Assembly (NCBI GenBank): GCA_050290265.1
Contig: JBNKHI010000004.1
Coordinates: 62,001 to 126,000, forward strand
DNA from: JBNKFV01 sp050290265
GTDB taxonomy: Bacteria > Pseudomonadota > Gammaproteobacteria > Pseudomonadales > Cellvibrionaceae
DNA: 64,000 nt
Direction of reading: 5' to 3'
The translations under genes were made by a program, and so were the position numbers. Under the pieces are notes generated by a model. It ran no database searches. It was not told the origin of the DNA and worked only from the letters and a program-made list of their open reading frames with translations. Of the stretch, positions 43,411-53,759 are shown piece by piece (position 1 is the first letter of the stretch; each line of letters begins with the position of its first letter).

Positions 43411-44244
43411 CTAGCCCTGATTCTCCTTGGGTAACAGCATGACCTCTCTCTGAGGAAACGGGATTTTTATACTTTCTGCCTGAAGTGCAGCGAAGATGGC
43501 TTGGTTAATTTGAAATCTCAATGCATGATATTGTTTGGTCGGAACCCAGACCCGCGCACAGAGATTGATACTGCTATCGCCAAAGTTATCAATGCCAACC
43601 TGTGCTTGTCGTCCTGTCTGCAAGCTCTCTATGCCTGCAATAGCGTCGGTAATCACGTGAATAGCTTGCTCAACATCCGTTTCATAAGCTACTCCGACTA
43701 TGGCTTGTACGAGTGTCTCTGTTTGTGAGTTGTGAATGATCTCCCCGACAATATGACGATTTGGTATGGTAATCATGACGTCATCTTCATCGGTGAGCAC
43801 AGTATGGGCCAAAGTGACTTCTTGCACTTGGCCAGAAACACCTTGTACTTCAATGGTGTCTCCCACAACAAATGGGCGAGTTAGAATGATATTCAATCCC
43901 GCGCTATAGTTAGACAGAAGGCCCTGCACAGCTAGCCCGGCTCCAAGTGATAAAGCGCCGATGGCAGCAATAAAAGGGGTTATGCTGATGCCTATTTTCG
44001 ACAGTGCAATGATCGCAATAAAGGTGATAAATATAATTTTCACCAAGCTTGCGATAAAGTGGGACAGGGTGACATCAAGGTTTTTACGCGTGCATAATGC
44101 CAGAGTCCATTGACTGAGCTTTCGGCCAAAATACAGTCCAATGACCAGTATTATCAGCGCGCCAATTATTTGAAAACTATAGTTGACAAAAAATTGGGTT
44201 AACAGCTGATAGACTTCTGTAATCTGTTGGAGTTCTTCTTGCAT
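43411..44244 (-). CDS. Small-conductance mechanosensitive channel (MscS family)
   Basis: 277 residues, similar in size to E. coli MscS (286). Three membrane helices (~18-38, ~60-80, ~88-118); the pore helix reads AAIGALSLGAGLAVQGLLSN with the alternating Gly/Ala packing of MscS. The beta domain follows with ILTRPFVVGDTIEVQGVSGQ and ITIPNRHIVGEIIHNSQ. It releases osmolytes upon hypo-osmotic shock. It is monocistronic and converges on the winged-helix gene. Confidence 0.94.
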   Translation of the reverse strand: MQEELQQITEVYQLLTQFFVNYSFQIIGALIILVIGLYFGRKLSQWTLALCTRKNLDVTLSHFIASLVKIIFITFIAIIALSKIGISITPFIAAIGALSLGAGLAVQGLLSNYSAGLNIILTRPFVVGDTIEVQGVSGQVQEVTLAHTVLTDEDDVMITIPNRHIVGEIIHNSQTETLVQAIVGVAYETDVEQAIHVITDAIAGIESLQTGRQAQVGIDNFGDSSINLCARVWVPTKQYHALRFQINQAIFAALQAESIKIPFPQREVMLLPKENQG

Positions 44245-44468
44245 TGTATTTGCCTTAATCAGATGTTGTCGTTAAAAATAGAGGTAATTACTTTAAGCGA
44301 AAAAGATAACAGTAAAGAGTTTAGTCAACAATTATTTGTTCGCGTACTTTGCTTTGTCGTTCGTATTTCTGTCGGGATGTTCGTGGTATATCCCTAAAGT
44401 AGAGAAGGTTTAAGCAGGCTGGTAGATGATGGTTTGCACTGGTTACGTTACTTAATTTGGTTTATTGC

Positions 44469-45119
44469 ATGCGAAATCCATCAAGGCGCGGTCCGGACTC
44501 GACGCTGCGACCGCACAAAAAAGTCGGGGCAAAGAATGTGTTGCTCACTGAGCCCGAGTATCAGTGTTATCAGCAGGTAAAGAAAATTCAGCGTCGACAA
44601 TTAATTCAAGATTTAATTGCCCCGGAACATTTAGCTTGGATTCAACGTTTGAGTTGGGCAAGATCAGGTCTTGGCCTCGTGTTACAGCTTATTATATTTA
44701 TTCCACTGCTTCCCTTTATCATCGTTTGGGGCTTGCTGGGCTATTTGTTTAGTGTAGTGAAGTTTCCATTTTTGTGGATTTCGACTTTTCGAACGCCAAG
44801 TAATCTAAGTGCGCCTGGCGAAAAAAACCTCGTTGGTATGCACAATGCGTTGGGGCGGTATCTTTCCGTCAGCGTCGATAACTATATTGATTGTGTAGAT
44901 TGTTGGATTCGCTATCTCTATGGTTCTGAGAAAGCGGTGAAGCAGAATTTTCGTCAAACGTTGTCACCGATACTAATAGACACTCTTAATATTACGCTCG
45001 AAACAAAAATGGATGATGCCGTTGTCCGGCGTTATTTGGCTCAGGCTAGAGAACAGTTGTCCAAAAAGCTGGGCCACTATAGCGATCATAAATCCGCTGA
45101 TTCAGAGCGAAACTCATGA
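44469..45119 (+). CDS. Uncharacterised membrane protein
   Basis: 216 residues. A basic N-terminus (MRNPSRRGPDSTLRPHKKVG) is followed by one long hydrophobic stretch (~65-100) likely to form a helical hairpin, then a ~115-residue soluble tail with YLSVSVDNYIDCVDCWIRYL. I do not recognise a family. No clear ribosome site exists; ATG 44469 is used, with TTG 44457 an alternative. It precedes the AIM24-type gene by 53 nt and is probably co-transcribed. Confidence 0.6.
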   Translation: MRNPSRRGPDSTLRPHKKVGAKNVLLTEPEYQCYQQVKKIQRRQLIQDLIAPEHLAWIQRLSWARSGLGLVLQLIIFIPLLPFIIVWGLLGYLFSVVKFPFLWISTFRTPSNLSAPGEKNLVGMHNALGRYLSVSVDNYIDCVDCWIRYLYGSEKAVKQNFRQTLSPILIDTLNITLETKMDDAVVRRYLAQAREQLSKKLGHYSDHKSADSERNS

Positions 45120-45172
45120 GTGAGAAAGTTACTCAGCAGTTAATAAATTGATTCAAGGAATAAGGAACTGTT

Positions 45173-45922
45173 ATGCGCAGCCATGATATAGACTACGAAA
45201 TTATTGGCAATGCTACTCAACTGGTAGAGATTACACTGGATCCGCAAGAGAGCGTGATCGCCGAGGCGGGTACGATGAGTTATATGGATGCTGATATTGC
45301 CTTTGAAACTCGTCTGGGTGATGGTGCAAATGCTGATGCGGGCCTCTTTAGCAAGATGTTCAGCGCTGGAAAGCGCATGCTAATGGGTGAATCGTTGTTT
45401 TTGACGCATTTTCGCAATGATGGTCTTCAGCGTAAGAAAGTGGGTTTTGCTGCACCTTACCCGGGTACCGTGCTGGCCATTGATTTGGCTACTGTTGGTC
45501 AGGAGATTACTTGTCAAAAAGACAGTTTTCTTTGCGCCGCATTAGGTACAAAAGTTGATATTGCATTTAACAAGCGATTGGGGGCTGGTTTTTTTGGCGG
45601 GGAGGGGTTTATTCTGCAGCGCCTGCTTGGTGATGGGAAAGCCTTTATTCACGCGGGTGGTACATTAATCGAAAAGAAGCTGGAAAATGAGACACTCTTG
45701 GTAGATACCGGTTGTTTGGTGGGGTTTACTCAGGGCATATCGTACGATATTCGATTAACGAAGGGGCTGCGCAGTATGCTTTTTGGTAAAGAAGGGCTAT
45801 TCCTTGCCGAGCTGAGTGGCACTGGGACAGTGTGGCTGCAAAGCTTGCCGTTTTCACGCTTGGCAGATCGAATACTTGCTCACGCACCGGTTCAGGGTGG
45901 AGAAAATAAAGGCGAGTCATAA
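45173..45922 (+). CDS. TIGR00266/AIM24 family protein
   Basis: 249 residues, built of the AIM24-type beta-rich fold. IDYEIIGNATQLVEITLDPQ, VIAEAGTMSYMDADI, the glycine-rich FFGGEGFILQRLLGDG and GTLIEKKLENETLLVDTGC are conserved blocks. The yeast AIM24 relative affects mitochondrial inner-membrane architecture; bacterial function is unknown, though such proteins often bind membranes. Together with the membrane protein upstream it may form a two-gene unit. Confidence 0.88.
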   Translation: MRSHDIDYEIIGNATQLVEITLDPQESVIAEAGTMSYMDADIAFETRLGDGANADAGLFSKMFSAGKRMLMGESLFLTHFRNDGLQRKKVGFAAPYPGTVLAIDLATVGQEITCQKDSFLCAALGTKVDIAFNKRLGAGFFGGEGFILQRLLGDGKAFIHAGGTLIEKKLENETLLVDTGCLVGFTQGISYDIRLTKGLRSMLFGKEGLFLAELSGTGTVWLQSLPFSRLADRILAHAPVQGGENKGES

Positions 45923-45972
45923 ATTCGAGCCATAGATTCATAACTAAGGCATAGATAACAATAGGCAAACTG

Positions 45973-48900
45973 GTGATTAGAACAATAAAAATCAATGTTA
46001 GTTGTGGCTTGTTAAGTGCCGCCGCCTTGCTTCTATCGAACCTTGCTTTGGCAGTAAATTGCGACGATATCTTTACCAATGGGGTACAGAATAACAGTTC
46101 TTCAGGTTCAATTTCTCTAGACAAAGATGTTGTTATCAGTGGTGGTGGAACCGTGCTGAATACGTTGAACCTTTCTGGTGGCAACGGAGCATGTTCTGGA
46201 AGTAACTGTTCGGCAAGTGGATTGCAAGGCAGCGCGTCTGCTGTGACTTTTCAATACGGTAACGGCGCTGATGGCAGCGTTAATGTTGCAAAAGAAAGCT
46301 CTCAAACCATTGGGAATAGTGGTGATTATCAGTTTACCTCCCTGACCATGGGCAAAGAATCACAGCTTACCTTCTCTTCGAGCCAGAGCTCGTATTTTTT
46401 TCAGCAAGATTGGAGCATTGATGGAACGCTGACCTTGGCGCCAGGTGATTATTGGGTTGATGGAAGCATCACTATAGCCAAAGAGTCCAATATTGCCGTC
46501 AGCGGCACTGGCACCGTGCGTCTGTTTGTTAGTGGTACGTTGAATATTGGGAATGGCGCTACGCTAAATACATCAGGCGGTGCTGGTCAATTGCTGGTTT
46601 ACGCCGTGGGGAATATCAATATTTCAAAAGAGGTGGATGCTAATGGGTATTTCTATTCTCAGTCAGACATCAGTATTGGTAAAGATGGAGATTTAACTGG
46701 GGGGGTATCTGCGGCGGGTTCAGTCGATGTCAGCAAAGAGGAAAATATTAACTATGTTGCCCCAAATTCGACTGGCGGAGACTTTGGCGGATTTTGTGAC
46801 AGCAGTGGGTCGTCTCCCGTTCTTGTGGCCGAATGGCGATTAGATGATGTTAACTGGGTTGGCGCTGCAAACGAGGTGGCGGATAGTTCAGGAAATGGTC
46901 TTCATGGCAAAGCCGTTAGCGTGTCAGGGCTTCCGACACTAAAAACGAGCACGCCTGCACTGGCCGGTAATCCGGGCACATGTGCTTACGGTAGCTTTAC
47001 CGGACCTGATTCCGGATATCTTAAAATTGATGATCCTGGTAACAACTCTTTATTGGATTTAGACACCGCACTGACGGTTACGTCGTGGATTTACCCGCAT
47101 TCTTATGCAACAGATGGTTTGATGACTATTGTGTCAAAGGATGAAAATTTCGAGTATCACATCAATGCCAGCGGTTATATAAATTGGTGGTGGGGTGGTG
47201 GTTCCAAAGAAATGAATTCCACCGCTACAGTGCCCTTGAACAGCTGGAGTCATATTGCCATTGTGTATCGGGATGGTAGTCAGAAAATTTATATTAACGG
47301 CGTTTTGGCTGGGACTCACAATGACAGTGGTCCCTTGACGACTCAAAATGATCCTGTATTTATCGGTAGGGACTTGAGCTTCAATAGCCGTACTTTTAAC
47401 GGCTATATTGACGAAGTACGTATCTACAATGGTGCGATGACAGAGGCTGAAGTGCAAACTGTTTATGCCGAGACTCATACCTGTAATGCGAGAGGACCCG
47501 ATCATTATCACATTGCCCACGCTGGATCAGGTATTACCTGCGAACAATCCACGGTAACTATTACACCGCATGACACCGATCATGGCGCGGTCTCTGCCGA
47601 TGGGACAACCATTACCTTAAGTACTACCCCTGCCAATGATGGTTGGACCGCGGTATCGGGTAACGGTACTTTATCCGGTAACCAATACACTTTTGCTGGC
47701 GGTGAAACCAGTGTTCAACTTGGGCTTACAAAATTAGTTCCGGCTACGTTGAATATTGATATTACAGATGGTCTTGCCACTGATGTTGATGGCGATACAG
47801 GCCCGGGAGGCGAGGATCCGCTACTGGTCTTTAGCGATGTCGGTTTTAAGTTTTATGGAGACGGTATTGCCGATAGTATTGGAACTCAAATATCCGGAAA
47901 AAATTCTAATGTCGCTCCCAATGAACAAGTTTTAAGTCTGCGTGCGGTGCAAACAAATCAAAATACGGGCCGTTGTGATGCGTTAATTAGTGGAGGCTCT
48001 GTGAACATTGGTCTCGCGTACGAATGTAACGACCCCACTACTTGCGCGCTAGCCAATGGGGCTAGCATTGAAGGAGCTACTATCAGTGGTTTTAGCGACG
48101 GTGGTTCTGCAAGTTATCAGCCGGTTAGCCTAAATTTTGACGTTAATGGGGAAGCTGCATTCGTATTTAATTATGCAGATGCCGGACAGCTCACCTTACA
48201 TGCTAGTGCAAACCTTCCTGTCGGCCATACTACAAAAACGGTTACCGGCAGCAGTAATGCCTTTGTGGTCAAGCCCGCAGGGTTTTGCATTGAAAGCGAG
48301 GATCCTAGTGCTAGCTGCGCCTCTTCAGGGGTAGCATGTGTACCCTTTAAAAAAACTGGTGAGCCCTTTAATTTAGTTGTTACCGCGAAAGGGTGGGGTG
48401 GGGTTGGCGATACAGACTATTGCGATAACGCCACCACACAAAATTTTGCTGGCAGCGTAACTCTGGGTAATTCGTTGGACTCAATTTTAACCGGCAGTGC
48501 CGCGAGTTTAAGTGCGAGTACCGCTGCTATTCTATCTGGAAACAGTGGCTCTGTTACCCTTGCTCAAACCGTTGATAATGTAGGCAACTTTACGTTTACG
48601 GGGAGTGTGTCAGATTATTTAGGTGCAGGCTCGATTAATAATTCCAGCAGTGATTTGATTGGTCGCTTTGTTCCTTATCAATTTAAAGTTTTCCCTATAT
48701 CAATAACCACCGAGAATGCTGGCTATACCTACGCAGGGCAGCCCTTTACTGTGAAATTTGATATCGAAGCGCAAAACGCTGACGGTATGGTTGTATCTAA
48801 TTATTCTACTACAACAAACATTGCGACTAACCTGGCATTGCTTACCGAAGATGAGCTTTCATTTGGTGTCCGCAATAATGCTTCTGCACCACTGTCTTCG

Positions 48901-49632
48901 CTAAATAGTCGTCTTGTTGACGATGATTCGGCCGTAACCTGGATCAGCGGTAGTGCAACGGATACCCGCCAATTGGTCATTGCGCGCAACGGATTGGAAG
49001 CACCGTTTGAACGACTGCAAGTGGGGGTAGTTGCCAACGAAAGTAACGATACCCTCGATATCGACACGGTTCTTTTAGACTTGGATACAACCTTGGATAG
49101 CGTAAACGACAAGGTTTTCTTGGGAGAGCTAAGTCAGCGAGTAGGGCGTCTATTTACTGAGGATGTATGGGGCCCTGAAAAAACCGCCTTGGATGTACCT
49201 TTACGTACTGAGTATTGGAATGGCAATGATTGGGTGACGGCAATTGGCGATGGTACGGCTATCGATAGGTCGGCCATAACCTTTACTTCTTCTGCAGGCG
49301 CCAGCGGGCCTATAACCAGCGATCCTATCACGGCACCAATAGGTGTTAATCCTTCGGTAACTTATGCCTATGACCCTACAGGGGCTTCTGTGATTACGTT
49401 GGGTGATGCAACTGCCAGCGCAACGGGCGATGCGTTGATGCAAGTCGGCGCACCGGGTATACAGGGATTTTTTACCATGGATGTTGATTTAACAAGCTTT
49501 CCCTGGTTACGGTATGATTGGGATCAAGACGGTAATTATGAAAATGATGTACAATTACCCCCCGCAACAGTTCGTTTTGAAACTTATCGTGGTCACGATC
49601 GAGTAATATACTGGCAGGAAGTTGGCCTGTAG
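45973..49632 (+). CDS. MshQ-like surface protein with LamG domain and DUF6701-like C-terminus
   Basis: 1219 residues with a signal peptide (1-27, cleaved after ALA). Residues ~40-265 look like a parallel beta-helix with a recurring x-(S/A/G/D)-K-(E/D) turn. Residues ~283-500 form a LamG/concanavalin-like domain (ALTVTSWIYPHS, WSHIAIVYRDGSQKIYINGV, GYIDEVRIYNGAM). The last ~600 residues resemble the MshQ C-terminal region (RVGRLFTEDVWGPEKTALDV and FETYRGHDRVIYWQEVGL). MshQ belongs to MSHA pilus loci, but no other msh gene is here, so it may be an independent adhesin. Start GTG 45973 has AGG seven bases upstream. Confidence 0.85.
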   Translation: MIRTIKINVSCGLLSAAALLLSNLALAVNCDDIFTNGVQNNSSSGSISLDKDVVISGGGTVLNTLNLSGGNGACSGSNCSASGLQGSASAVTFQYGNGADGSVNVAKESSQTIGNSGDYQFTSLTMGKESQLTFSSSQSSYFFQQDWSIDGTLTLAPGDYWVDGSITIAKESNIAVSGTGTVRLFVSGTLNIGNGATLNTSGGAGQLLVYAVGNINISKEVDANGYFYSQSDISIGKDGDLTGGVSAAGSVDVSKEENINYVAPNSTGGDFGGFCDSSGSSPVLVAEWRLDDVNWVGAANEVADSSGNGLHGKAVSVSGLPTLKTSTPALAGNPGTCAYGSFTGPDSGYLKIDDPGNNSLLDLDTALTVTSWIYPHSYATDGLMTIVSKDENFEYHINASGYINWWWGGGSKEMNSTATVPLNSWSHIAIVYRDGSQKIYINGVLAGTHNDSGPLTTQNDPVFIGRDLSFNSRTFNGYIDEVRIYNGAMTEAEVQTVYAETHTCNARGPDHYHIAHAGSGITCEQSTVTITPHDTDHGAVSADGTTITLSTTPANDGWTAVSGNGTLSGNQYTFAGGETSVQLGLTKLVPATLNIDITDGLATDVDGDTGPGGEDPLLVFSDVGFKFYGDGIADSIGTQISGKNSNVAPNEQVLSLRAVQTNQNTGRCDALISGGSVNIGLAYECNDPTTCALANGASIEGATISGFSDGGSASYQPVSLNFDVNGEAAFVFNYADAGQLTLHASANLPVGHTTKTVTGSSNAFVVKPAGFCIESEDPSASCASSGVACVPFKKTGEPFNLVVTAKGWGGVGDTDYCDNATTQNFAGSVTLGNSLDSILTGSAASLSASTAAILSGNSGSVTLAQTVDNVGNFTFTGSVSDYLGAGSINNSSSDLIGRFVPYQFKVFPISITTENAGYTYAGQPFTVKFDIEAQNADGMVVSNYSTTTNIATNLALLTEDELSFGVRNNASAPLSSLNSRLVDDDSAVTWISGSATDTRQLVIARNGLEAPFERLQVGVVANESNDTLDIDTVLLDLDTTLDSVNDKVFLGELSQRVGRLFTEDVWGPEKTALDVPLRTEYWNGNDWVTAIGDGTAIDRSAITFTSSAGASGPITSDPITAPIGVNPSVTYAYDPTGASVITLGDATASATGDALMQVGAPGIQGFFTMDVDLTSFPWLRYDWDQDGNYENDVQLPPATVRFETYRGHDRVIYWQEVGL

Positions 49633-49721
49633 ATTGGTTTTATTTGCTCCATCAACGTGTTCAGGTTTCCAATACTAATTTGCTTCGTTCTTCTCAGTCT
49701 ATAAAGCATTCCTGAGGTTTT

Positions 49722-51452
49722 ATGTCTTCTCGGTCTCATCTCTTCTCCCTTCGTTTTGCTCATGCTCTTAGAGAGTCAATCTCTGAGGGTTATGGTAAAA
49801 ATACGTTACTGACGGATCTTACTGCCGGACTTACCGTTGGTATCATCGCAATACCACTTTCAATGGCGCTGGCTATTGCCAGTGGTGTAGCCCCGCAATA
49901 TGGTTTGTATACCGCAATAATTGGTGGTTTTATAATTGCGCTCAGCGGTGGGAGTCGCGTGAGTATTTCGGGGCCAACAGCGGCATTCGTTGTTATTCTC
50001 TATCCAATTGCACAAACCTATGGACATGTTGGTTTGCTCTTGGCGAGCATGATGGCCGGCGTCATGTTGCTAATTATTGCTTATGCACGACTGGGGCGAT
50101 TGATTGAGTATATCCCTGAGTCTGTTACGGCTGGTTTTACAACGGGTATTGGTCTGGTCATTATCGTCTTACAAGTACCGGATTTCCTGGGCGTTCGACT
50201 GCAAAGCATGCCCGATTTTTTTGTCGACAAAGTCATTGCTATTAGTCATCTGGTTCCAGCGTATTCCGTACCAAGCCTAATCACTGCGGTTTTTACACTG
50301 CTGGTAATGATCTTTTGGCACAAAGTAAAATCGCCAATACCTCCGCATTTACCTGCTTTATTGTTCGCAACGCTTTTAGGTTATGGTCTTATTAGTGCCG
50401 GATACTCTATCGAAACGATTGGTAGTCGTTTTCATTATGTTGCGGCAGATGGTTCTTTAATTGGCGGTATCCCACCCTACTTTCCGGAGTTTAGGTGGCC
50501 ATGGGAATGGGCAAAAGATGCTGACATTGCTTTTAACTGGCATTTAATGGCAGCTTTACTACCATCGGCGTTTGCTATTGCCATGTTGGCTGCTATTGAG
50601 TCGCTTTTGTGTGCGGTAGTGTTAGATGGTATGACAGGTAAGCGTCATAGCGCCAATAGTGAACTGCTGGGCTTGGGCCTGGGTAATTTGATCGCACCTT
50701 TATTCGGCGGTATTGCAGCGACGGGCGCAATTTCACGGTCTGCTACCAATGTAGCTTCTGGGGGGAAATCGCCGATTGCCGGGATGGCGCATGCCATTGT
50801 TGTCTTGGTTGGTTTGTTATCTTTTGCGCGGTATTTGTCGTATTTGCCTATGCCGGCTATCGCAGCATTGTTGATGGCCGTTGCTTGGAAAATGGCCGAT
50901 GTCAGATCCGTAATCAAGAATTTTTCGCGAGCCCCCACCCGTGATATTTTGGTTTTAGTCACCTGCTTTTCGTTGACTGTTTTGATTGATATGGTGGCAG
51001 CAATTACAGTAGGTATCTTACTGGCCTCAGTACTGTTTATGCAGGAATTGGCAGCGCTCACTCGGGCAAAGGATATCAGTGATAATAAAAAGCTTATTTC
51101 CAAGCCTTTGCCGCAAGGTTGGAGTGCGTTCAAAATAAATGGACCACTATTTTTTGCAGCTGCGGACAGAGTGTTTGCTGAGTTAGCAGCTGAAATTAAG
51201 CAGGGCGGTGGGCTGCTGCTCTATCTTGACGGCGTGCCACTGTTAGATGCTGGTGGCGTGGCGGCAATGAACAAATTAATAGTCCAGTGTGAAAAGAACG
51301 GCTGCCAGATCAGTTTTGCTGATTGGCAATTTCAGCCGTTGAAGACGCTCGCGCGTGCGGGTATTAAGCCGATTGAAGGGGTTAGCAGCTTTTACTCCAC
51401 ATTGGCAGAAGCTCTCGAAAGTCTTGAGGCTAAAGCTGAAGCTCAGCCGTAA
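49722..51452 (+). CDS. dauA: SulP family anion transporter, DauA-like
   Basis: 576 residues. The membrane part (~30-440, 12-14 helices) closely follows E. coli DauA (YchM): LTVGIIAIPLSMALAIASGV, SVSISGPTAAFVVILYP-like block (SISGPTAAFVVILYPIAQ), RLIEYIPESVTAGFTTGIG and AIESLLCAVVLDGMTGKRH. A C-terminal STAS domain (~460-565; LLLYLDGVPLLDAGGVAAMN) completes the SulP architecture. DauA moves C4-dicarboxylates such as succinate; other SulP proteins move sulfate or bicarbonate, so the substrate is inferred. It converges on the sensor kinase gene. Confidence 0.85.
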   Translation: MSSRSHLFSLRFAHALRESISEGYGKNTLLTDLTAGLTVGIIAIPLSMALAIASGVAPQYGLYTAIIGGFIIALSGGSRVSISGPTAAFVVILYPIAQTYGHVGLLLASMMAGVMLLIIAYARLGRLIEYIPESVTAGFTTGIGLVIIVLQVPDFLGVRLQSMPDFFVDKVIAISHLVPAYSVPSLITAVFTLLVMIFWHKVKSPIPPHLPALLFATLLGYGLISAGYSIETIGSRFHYVAADGSLIGGIPPYFPEFRWPWEWAKDADIAFNWHLMAALLPSAFAIAMLAAIESLLCAVVLDGMTGKRHSANSELLGLGLGNLIAPLFGGIAATGAISRSATNVASGGKSPIAGMAHAIVVLVGLLSFARYLSYLPMPAIAALLMAVAWKMADVRSVIKNFSRAPTRDILVLVTCFSLTVLIDMVAAITVGILLASVLFMQELAALTRAKDISDNKKLISKPLPQGWSAFKINGPLFFAAADRVFAELAAEIKQGGGLLLYLDGVPLLDAGGVAAMNKLIVQCEKNGCQISFADWQFQPLKTLARAGIKPIEGVSSFYSTLAEALESLEAKAEAQP

Positions 51453-51460
51453 TACGGGTT

Positions 51461-53755
51461 TTATTGCGTCTCTTTATCTGCCGGCTGTTTCGAAAACAAA
51501 CTGTTAATTTTGGCAATGAGAACATTAAAGTTTAATGGCTTTGTTAGGTAGTCGTCGAAACCTGCTTGCTGGCCGCGCTCAATATCATAAGGCATGGCAT
51601 TGGCTGACAGTGCTATCACGGGAATATTTTTGGTTACCTCATCGCGTTTGAGTATGGTCAGCGTTTCAAAACCGTCCATCCCCGGAAGATTGATATCAAG
51701 GATAATTAAGTCCGGTTTATTCATTCGCGCTTTATACAAGCCCATTACTGCTTCTTCCGCTATGTCCAAGGAAAGATTAGGGTAGTGGGTAAAGAGTTGC
51801 TGCATTACCCGAATATTGGATTGATTATCTTCAATGTACAGAACTGACTTGTATTCTTCGAGAGTGATTTTTTCGTTTTTGCCTAAAAATTCCTGATTAG
51901 CGCCTTCACTGATAATTTCTTCAGTGTGATTGGGTAATATAGGCAGTCGAATATAAAAACGACTGCCTTGCCCCTGATGGCTGACAAAGCCTATCTCGCC
52001 CCGCATGAGTTCTACGAGGCGCTTAGTAATGAGTAATCCCACTCCATTGCCTTCAATATTACCGGCTTCTGCACCGAGGCGATTAAATGGTTGAAACACT
52101 TCTTGTTGTCGCAAGACAGGTATTCCAATACCCGTATCTTCTACTGCAATCTCCAGCGTGTCGTCGGCATTGAGCTTGGTAAGTTCGAGAATTACTTTAC
52201 CCTTTGGCTTGTTGTACTTTACCGCATTGCTGATCAAGTTTAGGAGCGATTGCCGCAACCGCATACAGTCGGCCTGGATAAATGTTTTATCTTCTCCATT
52301 AAAATTCGCTTCTAATGTGATGTTATGCACTTTGGCTAGCGGGTCCATCAATCGCAGGCAATCATTAATAACTCTTCGAGGTTGAACGGGTTCTAAGGAC
52401 AGAGCCATACGCCCGGATTCAATACGAGAAAGGTCGAGTACGTCATTGATTAAATCGAGCAGGTGCTCGCTAGCGCGCCTGATCTCTTCAATATTTTCAT
52501 TCTGAACGGGTGTTAGTGTAGTTTCATAGCTGAGAAGTTGTGTGAATCCGAGAATCGCATTCATCGGTGTTCGTAACTCATGACTCATGTTGGAGAGGAA
52601 GTCAGAAAGTGCGGCATACTTTTGTAAGCGGTTTTGAATTTCAGCCGTTTGCTCTGCTACTCGTGATTCGAGTGTTTTGTTGAGGTTTTCTATTTCTGTG
52701 TACAGGGCAGCATTTTTAATGGCGCTACCCACAAATGAAGCAAGCAATGTGATTTTCTGAATGTCATCTTCGGATAATTCTACCGGGTTTTCCAGGCTTC
52801 CCAGTGTCAAGACCCCGATAGGTTTTCCTTGATGCAATACGGGTGTATGAAACGCTGACCGTGGCGTACCCATGATTTCAAGTACTCGCCTGGACTTTTC
52901 GGACATTTGCATGTGGATAATTTTAAAAATATCCGGAAAGAAAAAATGTTCTTTATGTAAAAATGCAGTCGGTACCGTGCCGTCTTCCGGAACCAGATTG
53001 TAAGGGTTATCTTTCAGGTAATTCAGAAACCGCTCTGAAATCGGTTTAAATTTTAGATTGGTATAATAAACGGCTTCAGGTAGCAATTGTTGCCCTTTTT
53101 GCAGATAAATAAGTGCAAAATCAAAGCCGGTTATTTTCAAAAACTCTTTTAGAAGCGTGTCGTACATCTCTTTAGAGTTAGAGATATTATTGATGGTTGA
53201 TATGGCTTCAAAAAAGTAAGTGTTTCGTTTTTCCTGATGTTCAATTTTGGCTTTCTGGTTTCTTAATTCTGCCAGTTCATTATGGTTTGTGATAAGGGTG
53301 AGGGTTTGTTGTAAACACTTATCTACCACAGATAAGGCTTGGTCTATAAGGCTGAAATCATTGGATGCATGGCCATAGAAGATAAACAGATTCCCCAAGA
53401 ACTTTCCATTGATTTGCAATGGGAAGGCCCAAAGGCTTTTCATCGCCCATTTCTCGAATCGGTCCTTAATAAAAGGGTCTACGGCATCTATGTTGTTTTC
53501 ATCAATAAAAAACACATCTCCAGGGTCCTCTGGATTTACTACTTTGGGAAACTTGATATTTAAATAGGTTTCTCCTACCAATTGGAAGTCCTGAGGTAGC
53601 AGTAGTCCTTTACTGCTATAGCCACCATCATGCTCCAGGGTAAAGATAACCCCGTCAGCGTGGCTCAAATACTTAATTTCCGCCATGACCTGATCTAATA
53701 TCGTAGTCAGGTCGTTGGCTGAAAAAAGTTTTTCGGTAAAACTACCTGTACTCAA
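51461..53755 (-). CDS. Soluble GAF-domain hybrid histidine kinase/response regulator
   Basis: 764 residues with no membrane segment. Two GAF-like sensor regions (~10-155 and ~190-350) are each followed by a helical linker. The HisKA H-box is SNMSHELRTPMNAILGF with H392. The ATPase domain (~490-605) has NLISNAVKYN (N box) and DTGIGI (G1). A fused receiver (~635-755) has acidic pair ED, phospho-acceptor D687 in LIILDINLPGMDG and K739 in YLTKP. No output domain is present, so the phosphate probably passes to a separate Hpt or regulator. It begins 4 nt after the patatin gene's stop, in the same transcript. Confidence 0.93.
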   Translation of the reverse strand: MSTGSFTEKLFSANDLTTILDQVMAEIKYLSHADGVIFTLEHDGGYSSKGLLLPQDFQLVGETYLNIKFPKVVNPEDPGDVFFIDENNIDAVDPFIKDRFEKWAMKSLWAFPLQINGKFLGNLFIFYGHASNDFSLIDQALSVVDKCLQQTLTLITNHNELAELRNQKAKIEHQEKRNTYFFEAISTINNISNSKEMYDTLLKEFLKITGFDFALIYLQKGQQLLPEAVYYTNLKFKPISERFLNYLKDNPYNLVPEDGTVPTAFLHKEHFFFPDIFKIIHMQMSEKSRRVLEIMGTPRSAFHTPVLHQGKPIGVLTLGSLENPVELSEDDIQKITLLASFVGSAIKNAALYTEIENLNKTLESRVAEQTAEIQNRLQKYAALSDFLSNMSHELRTPMNAILGFTQLLSYETTLTPVQNENIEEIRRASEHLLDLINDVLDLSRIESGRMALSLEPVQPRRVINDCLRLMDPLAKVHNITLEANFNGEDKTFIQADCMRLRQSLLNLISNAVKYNKPKGKVILELTKLNADDTLEIAVEDTGIGIPVLRQQEVFQPFNRLGAEAGNIEGNGVGLLITKRLVELMRGEIGFVSHQGQGSRFYIRLPILPNHTEEIISEGANQEFLGKNEKITLEEYKSVLYIEDNQSNIRVMQQLFTHYPNLSLDIAEEAVMGLYKARMNKPDLIILDINLPGMDGFETLTILKRDEVTKNIPVIALSANAMPYDIERGQQAGFDDYLTKPLNFNVLIAKINSLFSKQPADKETQ

Positions 53756-53759
53756 AGAA

